57,390 nucleotides of DNA from Bacillus sp. P14.5 (lineage in GTDB: Bacteria > Bacillota > Bacilli > Bacillales > Bacillaceae_B). The notes under the pieces are model-generated. The model searched no databases. It was given only the letters and a program-made list of their open reading frames with translations, and was not told where the DNA came from. This document shows positions 25,517 to 35,464 of this stretch, in pieces (within the stretch, counting starts at the first letter, position 1; every line of letters begins with the position of its first letter). The stretch covers positions 1 to 57,390 of the forward strand of contig NZ_NIJF01000065.1 of NCBI RefSeq assembly GCF_003316765.1, read 5' to 3'. The position numbers and the translations under genes are program-made.

Positions 25517-28484
25517 TTAATGCTGCCCGGCTGCAAGACTCTCTTTAGACAGGTAAATTACCTTTCCGCTATCCACTTTACTGGCAATGTGGGAATGACA
25601 GGTGAAAAACAGGATTTGAATATCGCCCCTTAACTCTTTCAGGAGCTTCATGACTGCTTCTGTTCTTTTTTCATCAAAATTGACAAAGCCGTCGTCAATG
25701 ATCACAGGCATAGAGTGCACATCTTTCAGCATCAATACCAAAGCGAACCTTAAGGCAATATATAACTGTTCTCTTGTCCCTTGGCTGAGTTCATCCGGAG
25801 TGAAGGCAATTCCGTCTCTTCTTTCTATAATAAAAGAATTTTCCTGTCTCGAACGGATCTTGCGGTATTCTCCATTTGTCAGCAATTCAAAGTACTGCTC
25901 TGCCGTTCTAATCACCTTTGGAAGCTTTTCTTTTTATACTCTTCAATAGTCTTATTAAGAGCTGAACGTGCCAATGAATATCTCATCCACTCCCTGGACA
26001 ATTCATTCAATTCCGCTTTTTGCTCATGATATTTGTATAACAGCCTTGAGTGAGATTCCCCTTCTTCCAGCACAGAAATTTCATAAACCGTTTCTGCCAG
26101 ATTTTCACTCTCTTTATTAGTTTTCCGCTTCAACTCAGCGATTTCTTCTTCGAGACTGCTTTTTATTTTACTCAGTTCATGACTCTCTTCTCTCAGTATG
26201 TAGAATTCATGGAGCAAATTCTCCCCCAGCCGGTTAAACAGGATCCGCTCCTGTTGTTCAAGGGAATGTTTTTCACTACTTAAGTCAGCAAGCCACCTGT
26301 ACTCCTCTTCCGTCTCTGTTCCAGCGGCAGCCAGCAGCTCCTTCAATTCCTTATGAATTGAATTCTCCTGTGCCTGGATGAATTCAAATTCTTTAATAGT
26401 ATCAGCCCGCTGCTTCAGCAATTGGTTGTAGGACAAGGATTTTTTTCATTGACTGCAAGCGCATCTTTCATTCTCAGTAAGGTCTCTTCAATCACAGTGA
26501 ATTTTATTTGGGTATCTTCGACAGCTTCCTCAACTTCCTTCGCGAAAAGTGAGATCTTCTCCAGGAGATTTCTGTGAATCTCAGAGATTTCCCGCTCCTC
26601 CTCATATAGGACTGATAACTCTCTTAGCCTGTCAAAAGCTTCTCCAAGCAGCTTCCACGGCATGTCAGGTGAAAGATGTAACTCCTCTGCCAGATCTCGA
26701 AAGCTTTCTTGCAGTCTTTGTTCTTTTATGAACAGGCCATGTTCCTCTTCTTGAAGTTTAAGGAATCCGTTTTCTGTGTTCTCTAATTTCAAGATCCATT
26801 GTTTCCAGTTCTCTCTCAGTTCTGTTTGCTCCTTCAATAACTCCCTGTTCTGCGCTTCCTCCCCACCGCTTTGAGCATCCAGTTTTTTCCGGAGAAGTTC
26901 TGCCTTTTCTTTCAACTGCCCATAATAATCTTCGCCCTCTTTATTCGACTGTAAGTTCATGAGAAGGATTATTGCTGAAAGGACCAGGAGGAATGCTGCT
27001 GCAGCTGAGAATAACGAATCCGACAGGAACCAGACCATACCCCCGGTTAAGATCGAGAAAACCAAACCAACTAAAATAGCAGAGCCTTTTTTACTTCTTT
27101 TTGGCTGGCTGTCTCTATTCTCTTTAAGTTGCTCTTGAACCAGCTCATATTGAATCTTAAGGGTATCTGCTTCTTTGCTTTCCTTTACCTTCTTTTGCAG
27201 CTCCTGATAGCTGGTTTCTTCCAGAAGCTTTTCTTCGATTTCCCCACAGCGTTCCTCCAGGAATCGCAGCTGCTTTTTTTCTTCTTGTATGGCTTCAATT
27301 ACAGTTTCCTTTTTCAGTTCTAGTTTATTAAAGGAATCTTCCATGCTCTTCACTCGGTCTTTCATGACTATATCCAATTTGACATCTTTGATTGAATGAA
27401 AATCTGCTATATTCAATTCCCTCATCAACTGGTCTTTTTTAGCTTTAATGACAGTGAGTTTACGCTCTATGTCAGCAGCCTGGTCCTGCCATCTTATGTA
27501 CAACTCCCTTTTTTCAAGGATGCTCGCGAATAATGCGCTGCGATCACTAACAGTCTCATCGGGCTGACTTTCCTCTAAAGTCTCATTCAATTCTGTTAGA
27601 CGGGTACGAGTGACTTCCATAGCAGATTTTTGGTGAACATGCTGGCTTTGCCATTTTTCAAAGCGCTGAAGGCCATTTACAGGAAAAGAATGGAGGTTCT
27701 CCAATTCAGCTAATCTTTCTCTTATATCCTGATACTCGCAGAGATCCTTCCAGGATTTTTCAAGTGCTTCGATGAGGTTCAACTCTTCCAGTCTTCTGTC
27801 AGATTCTTCACGAATAGCAGCAAGCGATTCCTCCGCATTCTTCTTTTTTTCTTGTAACAGAGTAAAATTCTCGTTCTTCTCTCTGGCTTTTTTCAACTGT
27901 AATTCAATATGCTTGATTTCCATCAATTTCTGATTGATTTCAGGTTTCTTGCCCGCCTTTTTAAACAATCTGTCTAGTTCCTTCTGCCATTGCTCCTCCA
28001 ACTTGAAAAGAGCATCAGTGCCTGTCATTCCCGAACTGAAAAGGTAACGGTTGATATCCTCTTCCTTCAGCTTGGAAATCTCTTGAAGGCCATGGATATT
28101 AAATGAATAGATCCCTTGAAAGGCCGCCTTATCCATACCCTTCAATACTCTTCTCAATTCTTCCTCGCCGCCTGTTGTTCCGTCCTCATAAATAACGGTG
28201 GCATCTCCTGCTGCTTTCCCTTTGATTCTCTCCACTGTAATTGAATGGCCTTCATCCAATGACAATGTCAATTTCCCTCCATACTTGGCATGCGTCTTCG
28301 GCTCGTACCTCTGCTCAGAGTGCAGCTTCGTAGGGAAACCGAATAGTACACCATGAATGAATGCCATAATAGTGGACTTTCCCGCCTCATTCTCCCCATA
28401 AAAAACAGAAAATCCGCTCAGTTCCTTCAATTCAAAATCCTCCAGTTTTCCAAAACCATAGATATGTATGTCAGTGATCTTCAT
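25517..28484 (-). pseudogene. yhaN: YhaN, SbcC/Rad50-like ATPase (two apparent frameshifts)
   Basis: Three abutting frames make one SMC-like protein of about 990 residues (B. subtilis YhaN 963). N-terminal Walker A FYGENEAGKSTIM; long coiled coils interrupted by a hydrophobic hairpin (ILVGLVFSILTGGMVWFL and a second helix); C-terminal ATPase with LSQGTREQLYIALRFAL (signature) and MPVIIDDGFVNFDEKR (Walker B). Breaks: an A7 run (T7 at 26440-26446) and the TTCC at about 25920-25925; one added base at each restores EKKSLSYNQ and SFPKVIRTAEQYF. ATG 28484 follows AGGAGG. Pairs with YhaO. Probably sequence error. Confidence 0.85.
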
Positions 28485-28505
28485 GGTTGTCACCTCCTCT
28501 ATTCA

Positions 28506-29738
28506 TTAAGATTCTTGATGGGAAAAGGAATTTTGCAGCATGGATAATACCGCTTCTTTAATCTCTTCCTTTTCTTCAGGTTGAAGTGAATCAATATAGC
28601 GGTGCGCCTGGGGATGAAGAAATAAGGCAGAGGAAGCCTCGTCCCAGCTCTGTTCATCCCAGCCCTGGATGTTATGAATCATTTCGTTCAGGAATGTTTC
28701 CTGCCCTTCAATATAAGCAATTCCCGTGTTTTCCTTGATTCTCAAGGAGTGCACCCAGACAAAAGCATCCTGATGTTCCTCTCCATCCTGAAAGGCTTCC
28801 AGGATTTCACCAGTCTTTATTTTCTCAAGGACATCCGCACCTAAACCTTCTGTATCAGTTATTTCAATTTCCAAAAAAGTGTTCCCGTTTTTTCTGAACC
28901 GTTCCATTTCTGACTTGCACAACTCAAAGACCTGGCTGAGCTTTGTCTCCTCCTTCAAGGAAATGGTTGTTTTTTCCCAAAGAATTTCCTGGGTTTCAAT
29001 AAATTCAAGCTCTGATCCTTCATTATCAATGGTCACGGTATAACAACCCTTTGGACCTGTTTCTTTCCGGTGCCTTCCTTGTATATTCCCGGGATATACG
29101 ATCGGCGGGGAAGCAGAAAGCTCCTGGCGGACATGGATATGCCCGAGCGCCCAGTAGTGATAGTTTTTCTCTTTGAGATCCTTTATGGTGAATGGGGCAT
29201 AAGTTTCGTGAGCGGATGTCTCACCTGCTTCGCTTCCGTGAAGGAGAGCAATATGGATATCTCCATTATTCCGGACAGCGGGATAATCAACTGCTTTCCG
29301 TTCTAATACATGGCGTGTATCATAGCTGAATCCGTATAGATGGACCCGGCTTCCTCCATTTGTTGTATGGATGAATTCCTCCACATCCGCACCAAAGACT
29401 TTTACATTGTCCGGCATCTCCAAGTGAGACCAGTAATTCCCCAGATAATCATGATTTCCATGAATGATATATACCGCAATGCCAGCTTCGCACAGACGTT
29501 GAAACTGCTTTTTCAATCTGGCCTGGGCCCGTATACTTCTATCTTCTTCATCATACAGGTCCCCGGATATAAGGAATAAATCCACCTTCTTCCTTAACGC
29601 ATGATCGACTATTCTTTCAAAAGAGACAAAAGTGCTGTTCTGCACACGTTGAAACAACTCTTCAGGCAAGTGTTTCAATCCCTTGAAAGGACTGTCCAAG
29701 TGCAGGTCGGCAGTATGTATAAATGTTACTTTGCTCAT
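28506..29738 (-). CDS. yhaO: YhaO, SbcD/Mre11-like nuclease subunit
   Basis: 410 residues. Calcineurin-like phosphoesterase motifs in order: HTADLHLD (8-15), SGDLYDE, GNHDY, and later LLHGSE and LGHIHVRQ, i.e. all dinuclear metal ligands. The C-terminal part would bind the coiled-coil ATPase YhaN, whose gene follows after a 21-nt gap. By family the pair processes DNA ends or hairpins. The ATG follows AAGGGTTGAAT. Upstream lies about 700 bp with the family II array. Confidence 0.9.
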   Translation of the reverse strand: MSKVTFIHTADLHLDSPFKGLKHLPEELFQRVQNSTFVSFERIVDHALRKKVDLFLISGDLYDEEDRSIRAQARLKKQFQRLCEAGIAVYIIHGNHDYLGNYWSHLEMPDNVKVFGADVEEFIHTTNGGSRVHLYGFSYDTRHVLERKAVDYPAVRNNGDIHIALLHGSEAGETSAHETYAPFTIKDLKEKNYHYWALGHIHVRQELSASPPIVYPGNIQGRHRKETGPKGCYTVTIDNEGSELEFIETQEILWEKTTISLKEETKLSQVFELCKSEMERFRKNGNTFLEIEITDTEGLGADVLEKIKTGEILEAFQDGEEHQDAFVWVHSLRIKENTGIAYIEGQETFLNEMIHNIQGWDEQSWDEASSALFLHPQAHRYIDSLQPEEKEEIKEAVLSMLQNSFSHQES

Positions 29739-29926
29739 AGATTCAACCCTTCTTTCATCCTATACGAATACACGTTCTCTTATTCTTTCATTATAGACTA
29801 CTTTTCAGCAAAAAATAAGGATAGAGGTGATATTCTTTTTTGATAGTGAACATCCTAATCGCTTTATGAAGTTCTCTGGCAGGGTTTCCACATCAAGTGA
29901 TATCTGTCATAATTAAAAACCCTAAA

Positions 29927-29964
29927 AAAGAGGACGAAATCATTAGTGATTTCATCCTCTTTCT
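29927..29964. terminator. hairpin upstream of yhaO, gene assignment unclear
   Basis: AAAGAGGA-C-GAAATCA, loop TTAG, TGATTTC-A-TCCTCTTT: a long stem with A- and T-rich flanks. It lies between the yhaO start and the array; it may insulate yhaO from the FAD gene upstream. Confidence 0.6.
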
Positions 29965-30037
29965 GTTCCTTTAATTCACTTTTCTCTTTGATAATACTTA
30001 TAAACATTTGATTGAAGTGAATGTCTCTTACATGCTG

Positions 30038-30412
30038 GTTTGGAGATATCTTCTTCAGTACTTCACAAAGTTTATGTCTCCAAGGTGCTGACTTGGATAC
30101 ATCATTTTAGCAGCATTGCTACGATGATGTCCCCATAATGCTTGCTTGGATACATCTTCTCCGCCATCTTGCCACCTTCATGTACTCAAGGCACTGACTT
30201 GGAGACATCTTCTCCGACGTCTTGCAACCATCATGTCTCCAAAGTGCTTGCTTGGATACATTTTCTCCGCCATCTTGCCACCTTCATGTACTCAAGGCAC
30301 TGACTTGGCTACATCTTCTCCGACGTCTTGCCATGATAATACCTCCAATGAGCTTGATTGGATTCAACTGCTTCAGCATCTCACCTACATAATGTCCCCA
30401 ACACCAAGTTCA
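30038..30412. repeat. family II tandem array: seven 53-bp units (TTGGATACAT type)
   Basis: Units start at 30039, 30092, 30145, 30198, 30251, 30304 and 30357, all 53 bp apart. Each has CTTGGATACATCTTCTCC, a filler, and CATGTCTCCAAGGTGCT or a variant. Arms CTTGGAkACAT and ATGTmTCCAAG are inverted. The same family returns at 56.7-57.4 kb. Nothing else is seen between 29965 and 30467. Confidence 0.93.
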
Positions 30413-30467
30413 CTGAATAGCTGAGGTTTACAAACTTCTTTATTAGGCGCTGTGAAAGTCCGAAGAC

Positions 30468-31835
30468 TTATAAGACAAAAACAGGTTCCTCGGCCAAATG
30501 TCTGCCCAGCCAAATCCCGCTTGCAGCCGCCTGTGATAGAGAATGGGTTTCACCTGAACAATCTCCTATGAGGTACAAGCCAGGCACTTCACTTTCAAAA
30601 AATGAGTTTGTATATAATTTCGGCTCATAAAATTTGGCATCGATACCGTATATCAGCGTATCTCCATGAACCTTTTCGCCCAGCAACCCCTCCAATGAGG
30701 AAAGCATTTCAAGCAGAGCCCTGGTATATAAATCAGGTACTTCCTCTTTTAAACTTCCACAATCCGCAGGCAAAGTTGGCATGATACTATTCCTGCTTAA
30801 GTCTTGTGTGATACGGCCAGATTGTAAATCTTCCAGTCTCTGCACCACAATCCGGTTCGTTTCTCTATTAATTTTTTTGATAATAGATTCAGCGTACCTC
30901 TGCGCTTCTCCCTGTGTGGGAAAGTACCTGGGCACGAATAAAGTGAAATTCAGATTGTGACTAGGCGTATCCTTCTCCCTTACATTCTGTCCGTCCGGCA
31001 TGACGAGCCCGTGCTGATGCTTCCGTATGATCCGCCCTTCAGGATTCATGCAATAGGTCGTGGCCGTATAAGAATCCCCCAAATAGGTCAGCTTGGTTTC
31101 AAAGGTTTCCTTAAGAATTGAATTCAGCTGGCTGCCTTTCATCTCCACTCGCAAGCCCAGATCAAGCCGGGTTTCTCCAGGTACAAGTCCAAGCAATTCC
31201 GTCTGCTGCTTCAGCCACCTGCTCCCGCTCGTCCCTGTGGCCATCACCAGTTTCCGAGTCCGGAATTTTCTACCCTTTGAGTTTAATTGAAACCCTTCAC
31301 AATTCGGAGTGATCGAGTCGATTTCTGTTTCAAAGGTCAGAGTGGCTTTCTCTTTTAGGAACTCATAAAGCCCTTGAAAAACCTTATTCGCCAATCCGGT
31401 TCCTAGGTGGCGGACTACTGTGGAGAGGACTCTGAAAGAATGTTCCTCTGCCCTTGAAGACAGTTCTTCATTCCCTGTATCGTAGGTGTCGACACCCCCT
31501 CCTCCAAATGCACACAGAATTTCATCCACTTCTCTCATCAGTTCGATGGCCTGCTCTTCTCCAATTTTCCTGCCCAGTTCTCCTCCAAAATCATTGGTGT
31601 AATTAAATTTCCCTTCTGATTTTCCAAGCCCGGCAAAGCCTATGTATTTACTGCAGTTCTCACCACACGTACAAGTGCCTCCATTATCGAGACCGCAGAC
31701 GCGCTCCTCCAATTTCTTTCCTAGATCAATGATATGTATTCTGCAATCCTGATTTTCCTTTAATAACTGATAGGCCGTGAAAATACCGCTCACACCTGCC
31801 CCGATAATAGTAACGTCATACAAGCTGTTTTGCAT
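30468..31835 (-). CDS. FAD-dependent oxidoreductase (COG2509-like)
   Basis: 455 residues. An N-terminal Rossmann motif VTIIGAGVSGIFTAY binds FAD; the C-terminal GLYLIGDCSGETHSLSQAAASG is the second FAD-contact. A distinctive cysteine cluster, CGLDNGGTCTCGENCSKY (about 46-64), is typical of the uncharacterised FAD-dependent dehydrogenase family and may bind a metal or Fe-S centre or be redox active. The substrate is unknown. The ATG follows AAAGGAAG. It follows the 60-residue membrane protein gene and may be co-transcribed with it. Confidence 0.8.
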   Translation of the reverse strand: MQNSLYDVTIIGAGVSGIFTAYQLLKENQDCRIHIIDLGKKLEERVCGLDNGGTCTCGENCSKYIGFAGLGKSEGKFNYTNDFGGELGRKIGEEQAIELMREVDEILCAFGGGGVDTYDTGNEELSSRAEEHSFRVLSTVVRHLGTGLANKVFQGLYEFLKEKATLTFETEIDSITPNCEGFQLNSKGRKFRTRKLVMATGTSGSRWLKQQTELLGLVPGETRLDLGLRVEMKGSQLNSILKETFETKLTYLGDSYTATTYCMNPEGRIIRKHQHGLVMPDGQNVREKDTPSHNLNFTLFVPRYFPTQGEAQRYAESIIKKINRETNRIVVQRLEDLQSGRITQDLSRNSIMPTLPADCGSLKEEVPDLYTRALLEMLSSLEGLLGEKVHGDTLIYGIDAKFYEPKLYTNSFFESEVPGLYLIGDCSGETHSLSQAAASGIWLGRHLAEEPVFVL

Positions 31836-31912
31836 GCATTACACTTCCTTTCTGATTACTCTCCGTTGTAGATGCTTTCCTTTCCAGAAGCACCCTAAAG
31901 TCAACTAGGCCT

Positions 31913-32095
31913 TTATATCTTTTTATCAATTTTATTTCCATCTTTTTTCAGTTCCTTGTGCAGCATCCTAAGTTCACTTCTTAACTTTTTGATCTCTTGG
32001 GAAGAATTTATTCCCTCCGACACTGCTTTTTTTATCACAAAATATAATCCGAGTGCAATAAATAAAAAACTCATCCCTGCTGCAACAGCTTCCAT
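31913..32095 (-). CDS. 60-residue membrane-anchored coiled-coil peptide, unknown
   Basis: An N-terminal hydrophobic helix (about 5-24) followed by a basic amphipathic helix (SSQEIKKLRSELRMLHKELKK). The ATG follows AAAGGTGG at 7-nt spacing, which supports expression. Not recognised. It lies 77 nt upstream of the FAD oxidoreductase gene, same strand. Confidence 0.6.
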   Translation of the reverse strand: MEAVAAGMSFLFIALGLYFVIKKAVSEGINSSQEIKKLRSELRMLHKELKKDGNKIDKKI

Positions 32096-32140
32096 TAATT
32101 AACCACCTTTACTTAACAGGTTGCCCCCGAATATATTGCT

Positions 32141-32400
32141 GCCAGACAGACCCTCAGACTGCATCGAATCCTTAAACACTGAAATCGATGCTGACAGAGA
32201 ATCCCACTAACTGCAAGGAATCCTTTAAAAAACAAATCGATGCTGCCAGACAGACCCTCAGACTGCATCGAATCCTTAAACACTGAAAATCGATGCTGAC
32301 AGAGAAGCCCACTGACTACATGGAATCCTTTAAAAAACAAATCGATGCTGCCAGACATAGCCGCAGACTGCATGGAATCCTTTAAAAACAAATCGATGTA
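32141..32400. repeat. family I tandem array, second locus: five 52-bp units
   Basis: GACTGCAT-type left arms at 32157, 32209, 32261, 32314 and 32366 (52, 52, 53, 52 bp apart), each followed by AAATCGATGCTG. Same arms and period as 536-1003, but different fillers (ATCCTTAAACACTGAAA and ATCCTTTAAAAAACAAA alternate). The first four units form two near-identical 105-bp dimers. The rest of 32096-32633 shows no gene. Confidence 0.93.
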
Positions 32401-32633
32401 AAACCCTTCATCATTTAACTGTTCGTTTTAAAATCAAAAATCCCTGCATATCCTGCTTCTAAAAGAGAGGCAGCCCGGCTGCGTGTGAACGTCCGGCTTA
32501 AGTCTTTCAGAGGAAATCCCCTCGTAATTAAATAAGAGGCTGTTTTATGAGTATAGGATTTCCCCTGCGAAAAATGGGGGGATGAGGATAAAATAACACT
32601 CAAAAGCAACAATCTTTTAGAAAAGCGCCAAAT

Positions 32634-32670
32634 AAAAAAGCAGCTCCCCTCATCAAAGGAGAGACTGCTT
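32634..32670 (-). terminator. terminator of yhaQ-yhaP
   Basis: Arms AAGCAGCTCCCCT and AGGAGAGACTGCTT (one bulge); on the minus strand followed by six T. Confidence 0.85.
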
Positions 32671-32674
32671 AGGA

Positions 32675-33925
32675 TTAATTTTTCTTTGTTAACTCCAAGG
32701 CTTTCTTGATATCTTTGTAGGAATTTGACTTGCCGTACATCAATACTCCGCCCCGGTAAATTCGTGCTCCGAACCAGCCCAATATAAAAATGGAGAGAAC
32801 CAGGATCCCGATACCAAGGATTGGTTCCCAGGCAGCGATATTGAGCATTCCCACCCGCAGGAACATGACCATTGGCGTGAAAAATGGGATATACGAAGCT
32901 GCCGTAATGAATCCAGCCTCAGGATTTCCCAGTCCATAAAAGGCAATGAAGAAGCCGATCATGATAAGGAAGGTCATCGGCATAACCATTTGCTGAACAT
33001 CTTCTATCCTGCTGACAAGGGACCCCAGAAGGGCTGCAAGAGTCGCATACAGGAAGTAGCCAAGAAGGAAGAACACGATGGCATAGATGATAATTCCCAC
33101 AGGAATATCATTCAATCCGAAAAACTCCATTATTCCTCCCATTTCTGAATCTGCTTTACTTGTCAGTGCAAAGTACCCGACTCCCAGTAATATTGTCAGC
33201 TGAGTTAAGCCGACCAGGCCGATCCCCAAAATTTTTGCGAACATCTGCTTTACCGGAGAAACACTTGATATCAAGATCTCCATGACACGAGATGATTTTT
33301 CAGTTGCCACTTCCATGGCGATCATATTGGCATAGACAATGACTGAAATGTAAATGAAAAATAGCAGAAGGTACACAATTCCTCGTGCCTGATTCAATTC
33401 TTCTTCCGATTTTGCCCCTTCTACCAACGCTTCCCTTTCAAAGGAAACTGGGGCACTCAATGAAGCGAGCTCCTCCGGTGACAGTTCCAGGTTTTCGGCC
33501 GCAATTGAGGATTTGATTCCTTGCAGGGCATTCTGCAGATCATTTGCCAGTGAGGATGCTGAAATTGACTCTGACTTATAGATTCCTTGCGGCAGGCCAT
33601 TCTCATCCTCTGAAAGAATCAGGTACCCATTATAGGTTCCTTCTTCTGTACTATCCTTTAAGCTTTCTTCACTATCACTGGTTTGTTCGAGTTCTACCTC
33701 TTCATTAATCGTGCTCAATTGCGCGGAGAACGGACTGAACAAATCTCCAGTTTCATCAACAACCGCAACTACATCCTGTTCTTCGCCGCTGAAGCCTTCG
33801 ATGATTCCCTGTAAGTTGGCAAGAAGAAAAATCCCTGCTGCCACAATCAGAGTGGTGATGATGAATGACTTTGCCTTCAATTTATTCAGATACGATTGGC
33901 CGAGAATCAAGAAAAAATTACTCAT
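32675..33925 (-). CDS. yhaP: YhaP, ABC-2 type transporter permease (NatB-like)
   Basis: 416 residues (B. subtilis YhaP 419). One N-terminal helix (SFIITTLIVAAGIFLLANL), a large extracytoplasmic domain (about 45-175, acidic), then five or six helices, as in ABC-2 permeases of the NatB type. It overlaps the ATPase gene yhaQ by 8 nt. The pair probably exports an ion or small toxic compound; in B. subtilis it is described as a putative Na+ exporter. Intact, with a strong terminator. Confidence 0.88.
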   Translation of the reverse strand: MSNFFLILGQSYLNKLKAKSFIITTLIVAAGIFLLANLQGIIEGFSGEEQDVVAVVDETGDLFSPFSAQLSTINEEVELEQTSDSEESLKDSTEEGTYNGYLILSEDENGLPQGIYKSESISASSLANDLQNALQGIKSSIAAENLELSPEELASLSAPVSFEREALVEGAKSEEELNQARGIVYLLLFFIYISVIVYANMIAMEVATEKSSRVMEILISSVSPVKQMFAKILGIGLVGLTQLTILLGVGYFALTSKADSEMGGIMEFFGLNDIPVGIIIYAIVFFLLGYFLYATLAALLGSLVSRIEDVQQMVMPMTFLIMIGFFIAFYGLGNPEAGFITAASYIPFFTPMVMFLRVGMLNIAAWEPILGIGILVLSIFILGWFGARIYRGGVLMYGKSNSYKDIKKALELTKKN

Positions 33926-34817
33926 ATGAAGTACCTACTTTCTCAATGAAAATATCATTCAAGGATGGCTCCTCTAATTCAAATTTGCGGACGAAGCCTC
34001 TCTTGACCACTTCTTTGAATACATCCTGTGCTATATCTTCGGACTTTACCTGAAGCTGAATCCCTTCCGTCGTTTTCTTTGTCTTGGTGACCCCGGGGAG
34101 CGTTTCAAGAAAGCTTAAGTCATAATCAGCATGTATTGTGACATTCTTTTTTCCAAAGGAACGTTTGATTTCTTTTAATCCTCCATGCACAACAGGGGTC
34201 CCTTTATGCATGATACAAAGATTCTCACAAAGCTCTTCCACATGCTCCATCCGATGGCTTGAAAACACAATCGTCGTTCCGCTTTCCTTTATATCGGCAA
34301 CTGCATCCTTCAGCAATTCAACATTGACAGGGTCAAGTCCGCTGAAAGGCTCATCGAGGATCAATAATTTTGGTTTATGTATAATGGATGCGATCAACTG
34401 GATCTTCTGCTGGTTCCCTTTGGACAGCTCCTCAACCTTTTTGTTCTTATACTCCGGTACATTGAAACGATCCAGCCAGTACACCAATTCTTTTTCCGCT
34501 TCTTTCTTATCCATTCCTCTTAAGCGGGCCAGGTAAATGATCTGGTCATCCACTTTCATTTTCGGATATAATCCCCGTTCTTCCGGAAGGTATCCAATCT
34601 CAGGACTCGTTGAATAATCAATCCTTTTCCCATTCCAGGTAATGGTTCCTCCACTTGGGTCAAGCAGCCCGAGAATCATCCTGAATGTGGTCGTCTTCCC
34701 TGCACCGTTTCCTCCCAGGAAACCGAACATCTCTTTCTCCGGTATGCTGATCGATAAATCGTCGACCGCAGTGAACTTCCCGAATCGCTTCGTTACATTA
34801 TTCAATGTTAATACCAT
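33918..34817 (-). CDS. yhaQ: YhaQ, ABC transporter ATPase (NatA-like)
   Basis: 299 residues. Walker A GGNGAGKTTT, Q-loop IGYLPEERGLYPKM, signature LSKGNQQK, Walker B LLILDEPFSGLD and the H-loop SSHRMEHVE are all present; the C-terminal 80 residues form the DUF4162-type extension seen in NatA-like ATPases. The ATG follows TGGAGGAA. First gene of the yhaQ-yhaP operon. Confidence 0.92.
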   Translation of the reverse strand: MVLTLNNVTKRFGKFTAVDDLSISIPEKEMFGFLGGNGAGKTTTFRMILGLLDPSGGTITWNGKRIDYSTSPEIGYLPEERGLYPKMKVDDQIIYLARLRGMDKKEAEKELVYWLDRFNVPEYKNKKVEELSKGNQQKIQLIASIIHKPKLLILDEPFSGLDPVNVELLKDAVADIKESGTTIVFSSHRMEHVEELCENLCIMHKGTPVVHGGLKEIKRSFGKKNVTIHADYDLSFLETLPGVTKTKKTTEGIQLQVKSEDIAQDVFKEVVKRGFVRKFELEEPSLNDIFIEKVGTSYE

Positions 34818-35046
34818 GCTCTTTCCTCCATTTCACTCTCTTATAAAATCAAACGGCAAATTGGTTCCACCGCTAAAATTCCACTTGCATTGCTCCCCAA
34901 CTACCTATACGATTTTATAGTAAAAAAGATTCACAATCCATAAGATTCACAAAAATAAAAAATACAAAAGAGAATTCTTTATAATTTTTTAAAATTATGT
35001 AAGAATAATAGTAACTATCAGAAATTTAATAAAGGGGAATACATTC

Positions 35047-35232
35047 ATGAAGGTATATAAATTAACGGTTTTCGAACAAACAGGGGAAAATATTTATGAA
35101 GATTCATTTGAAGCTGCTTCAGATGAGGAGGCAAAAAAGATCGGAAAAGGGATACTTGAAGAAAAAGGCTACGAGGATCACACTCACCGTTGCGCTTCTC
35201 CGCTTGGCAAATTGATTTTGTTTCATCCGTAA
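35047..35232 (+). CDS. yhzC: YhzC-like small soluble protein
   Basis: 61 residues. Pattern: a beta strand (VYKLTVFEQTGE), an acidic helix (ASDEEAKKIGKGILEEKG), then EDHTHRCASPLGKLILFH. It matches my memory of B. subtilis YhzC, which is encoded between yhaR and yhaQ. The ATG follows AAAGGGG. Function unknown. Convergent with yhaR, sharing a terminator. Confidence 0.65.
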   Translation: MKVYKLTVFEQTGENIYEDSFEAASDEEAKKIGKGILEEKGYEDHTHRCASPLGKLILFHP

Positions 35233-35401
35233 ATTAAGTTTAAACACTCTATAAGCTCACAAGTACACCAAGGGCTGACGCACTGGATTAAATTACAGTG
35301 CCTCTTTTTATTGTATTTTCGCATGGTGTGCATTGTGAAGTTCCCGGCTTCATTAGAAATGTTTCTCAGTATTTGTCCTCCAATTACCAATTATTTAAGC
35401 C

Positions 35402-35442
35402 AAAGAAACGTCCTGTGTCATCAATGCACAGAACGTTTCTTT
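35402..35442. terminator. bidirectional terminator yhzC / yhaR
   Basis: AAAGAAACGTCCTGTG and CACAGAACGTTTCTTT, one mismatch, with T-rich tails on both strands. Confidence 0.88.
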
Positions 35443-35464
35443 CGTTACAGCTATTAGTTGGTGA

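Noticed and set aside
32415..32612. 65-codon minus-strand frame between the family I array and the yhaP terminator
   Set aside because: Unlikely composition, no ribosome-binding site, not followed by its own terminator.
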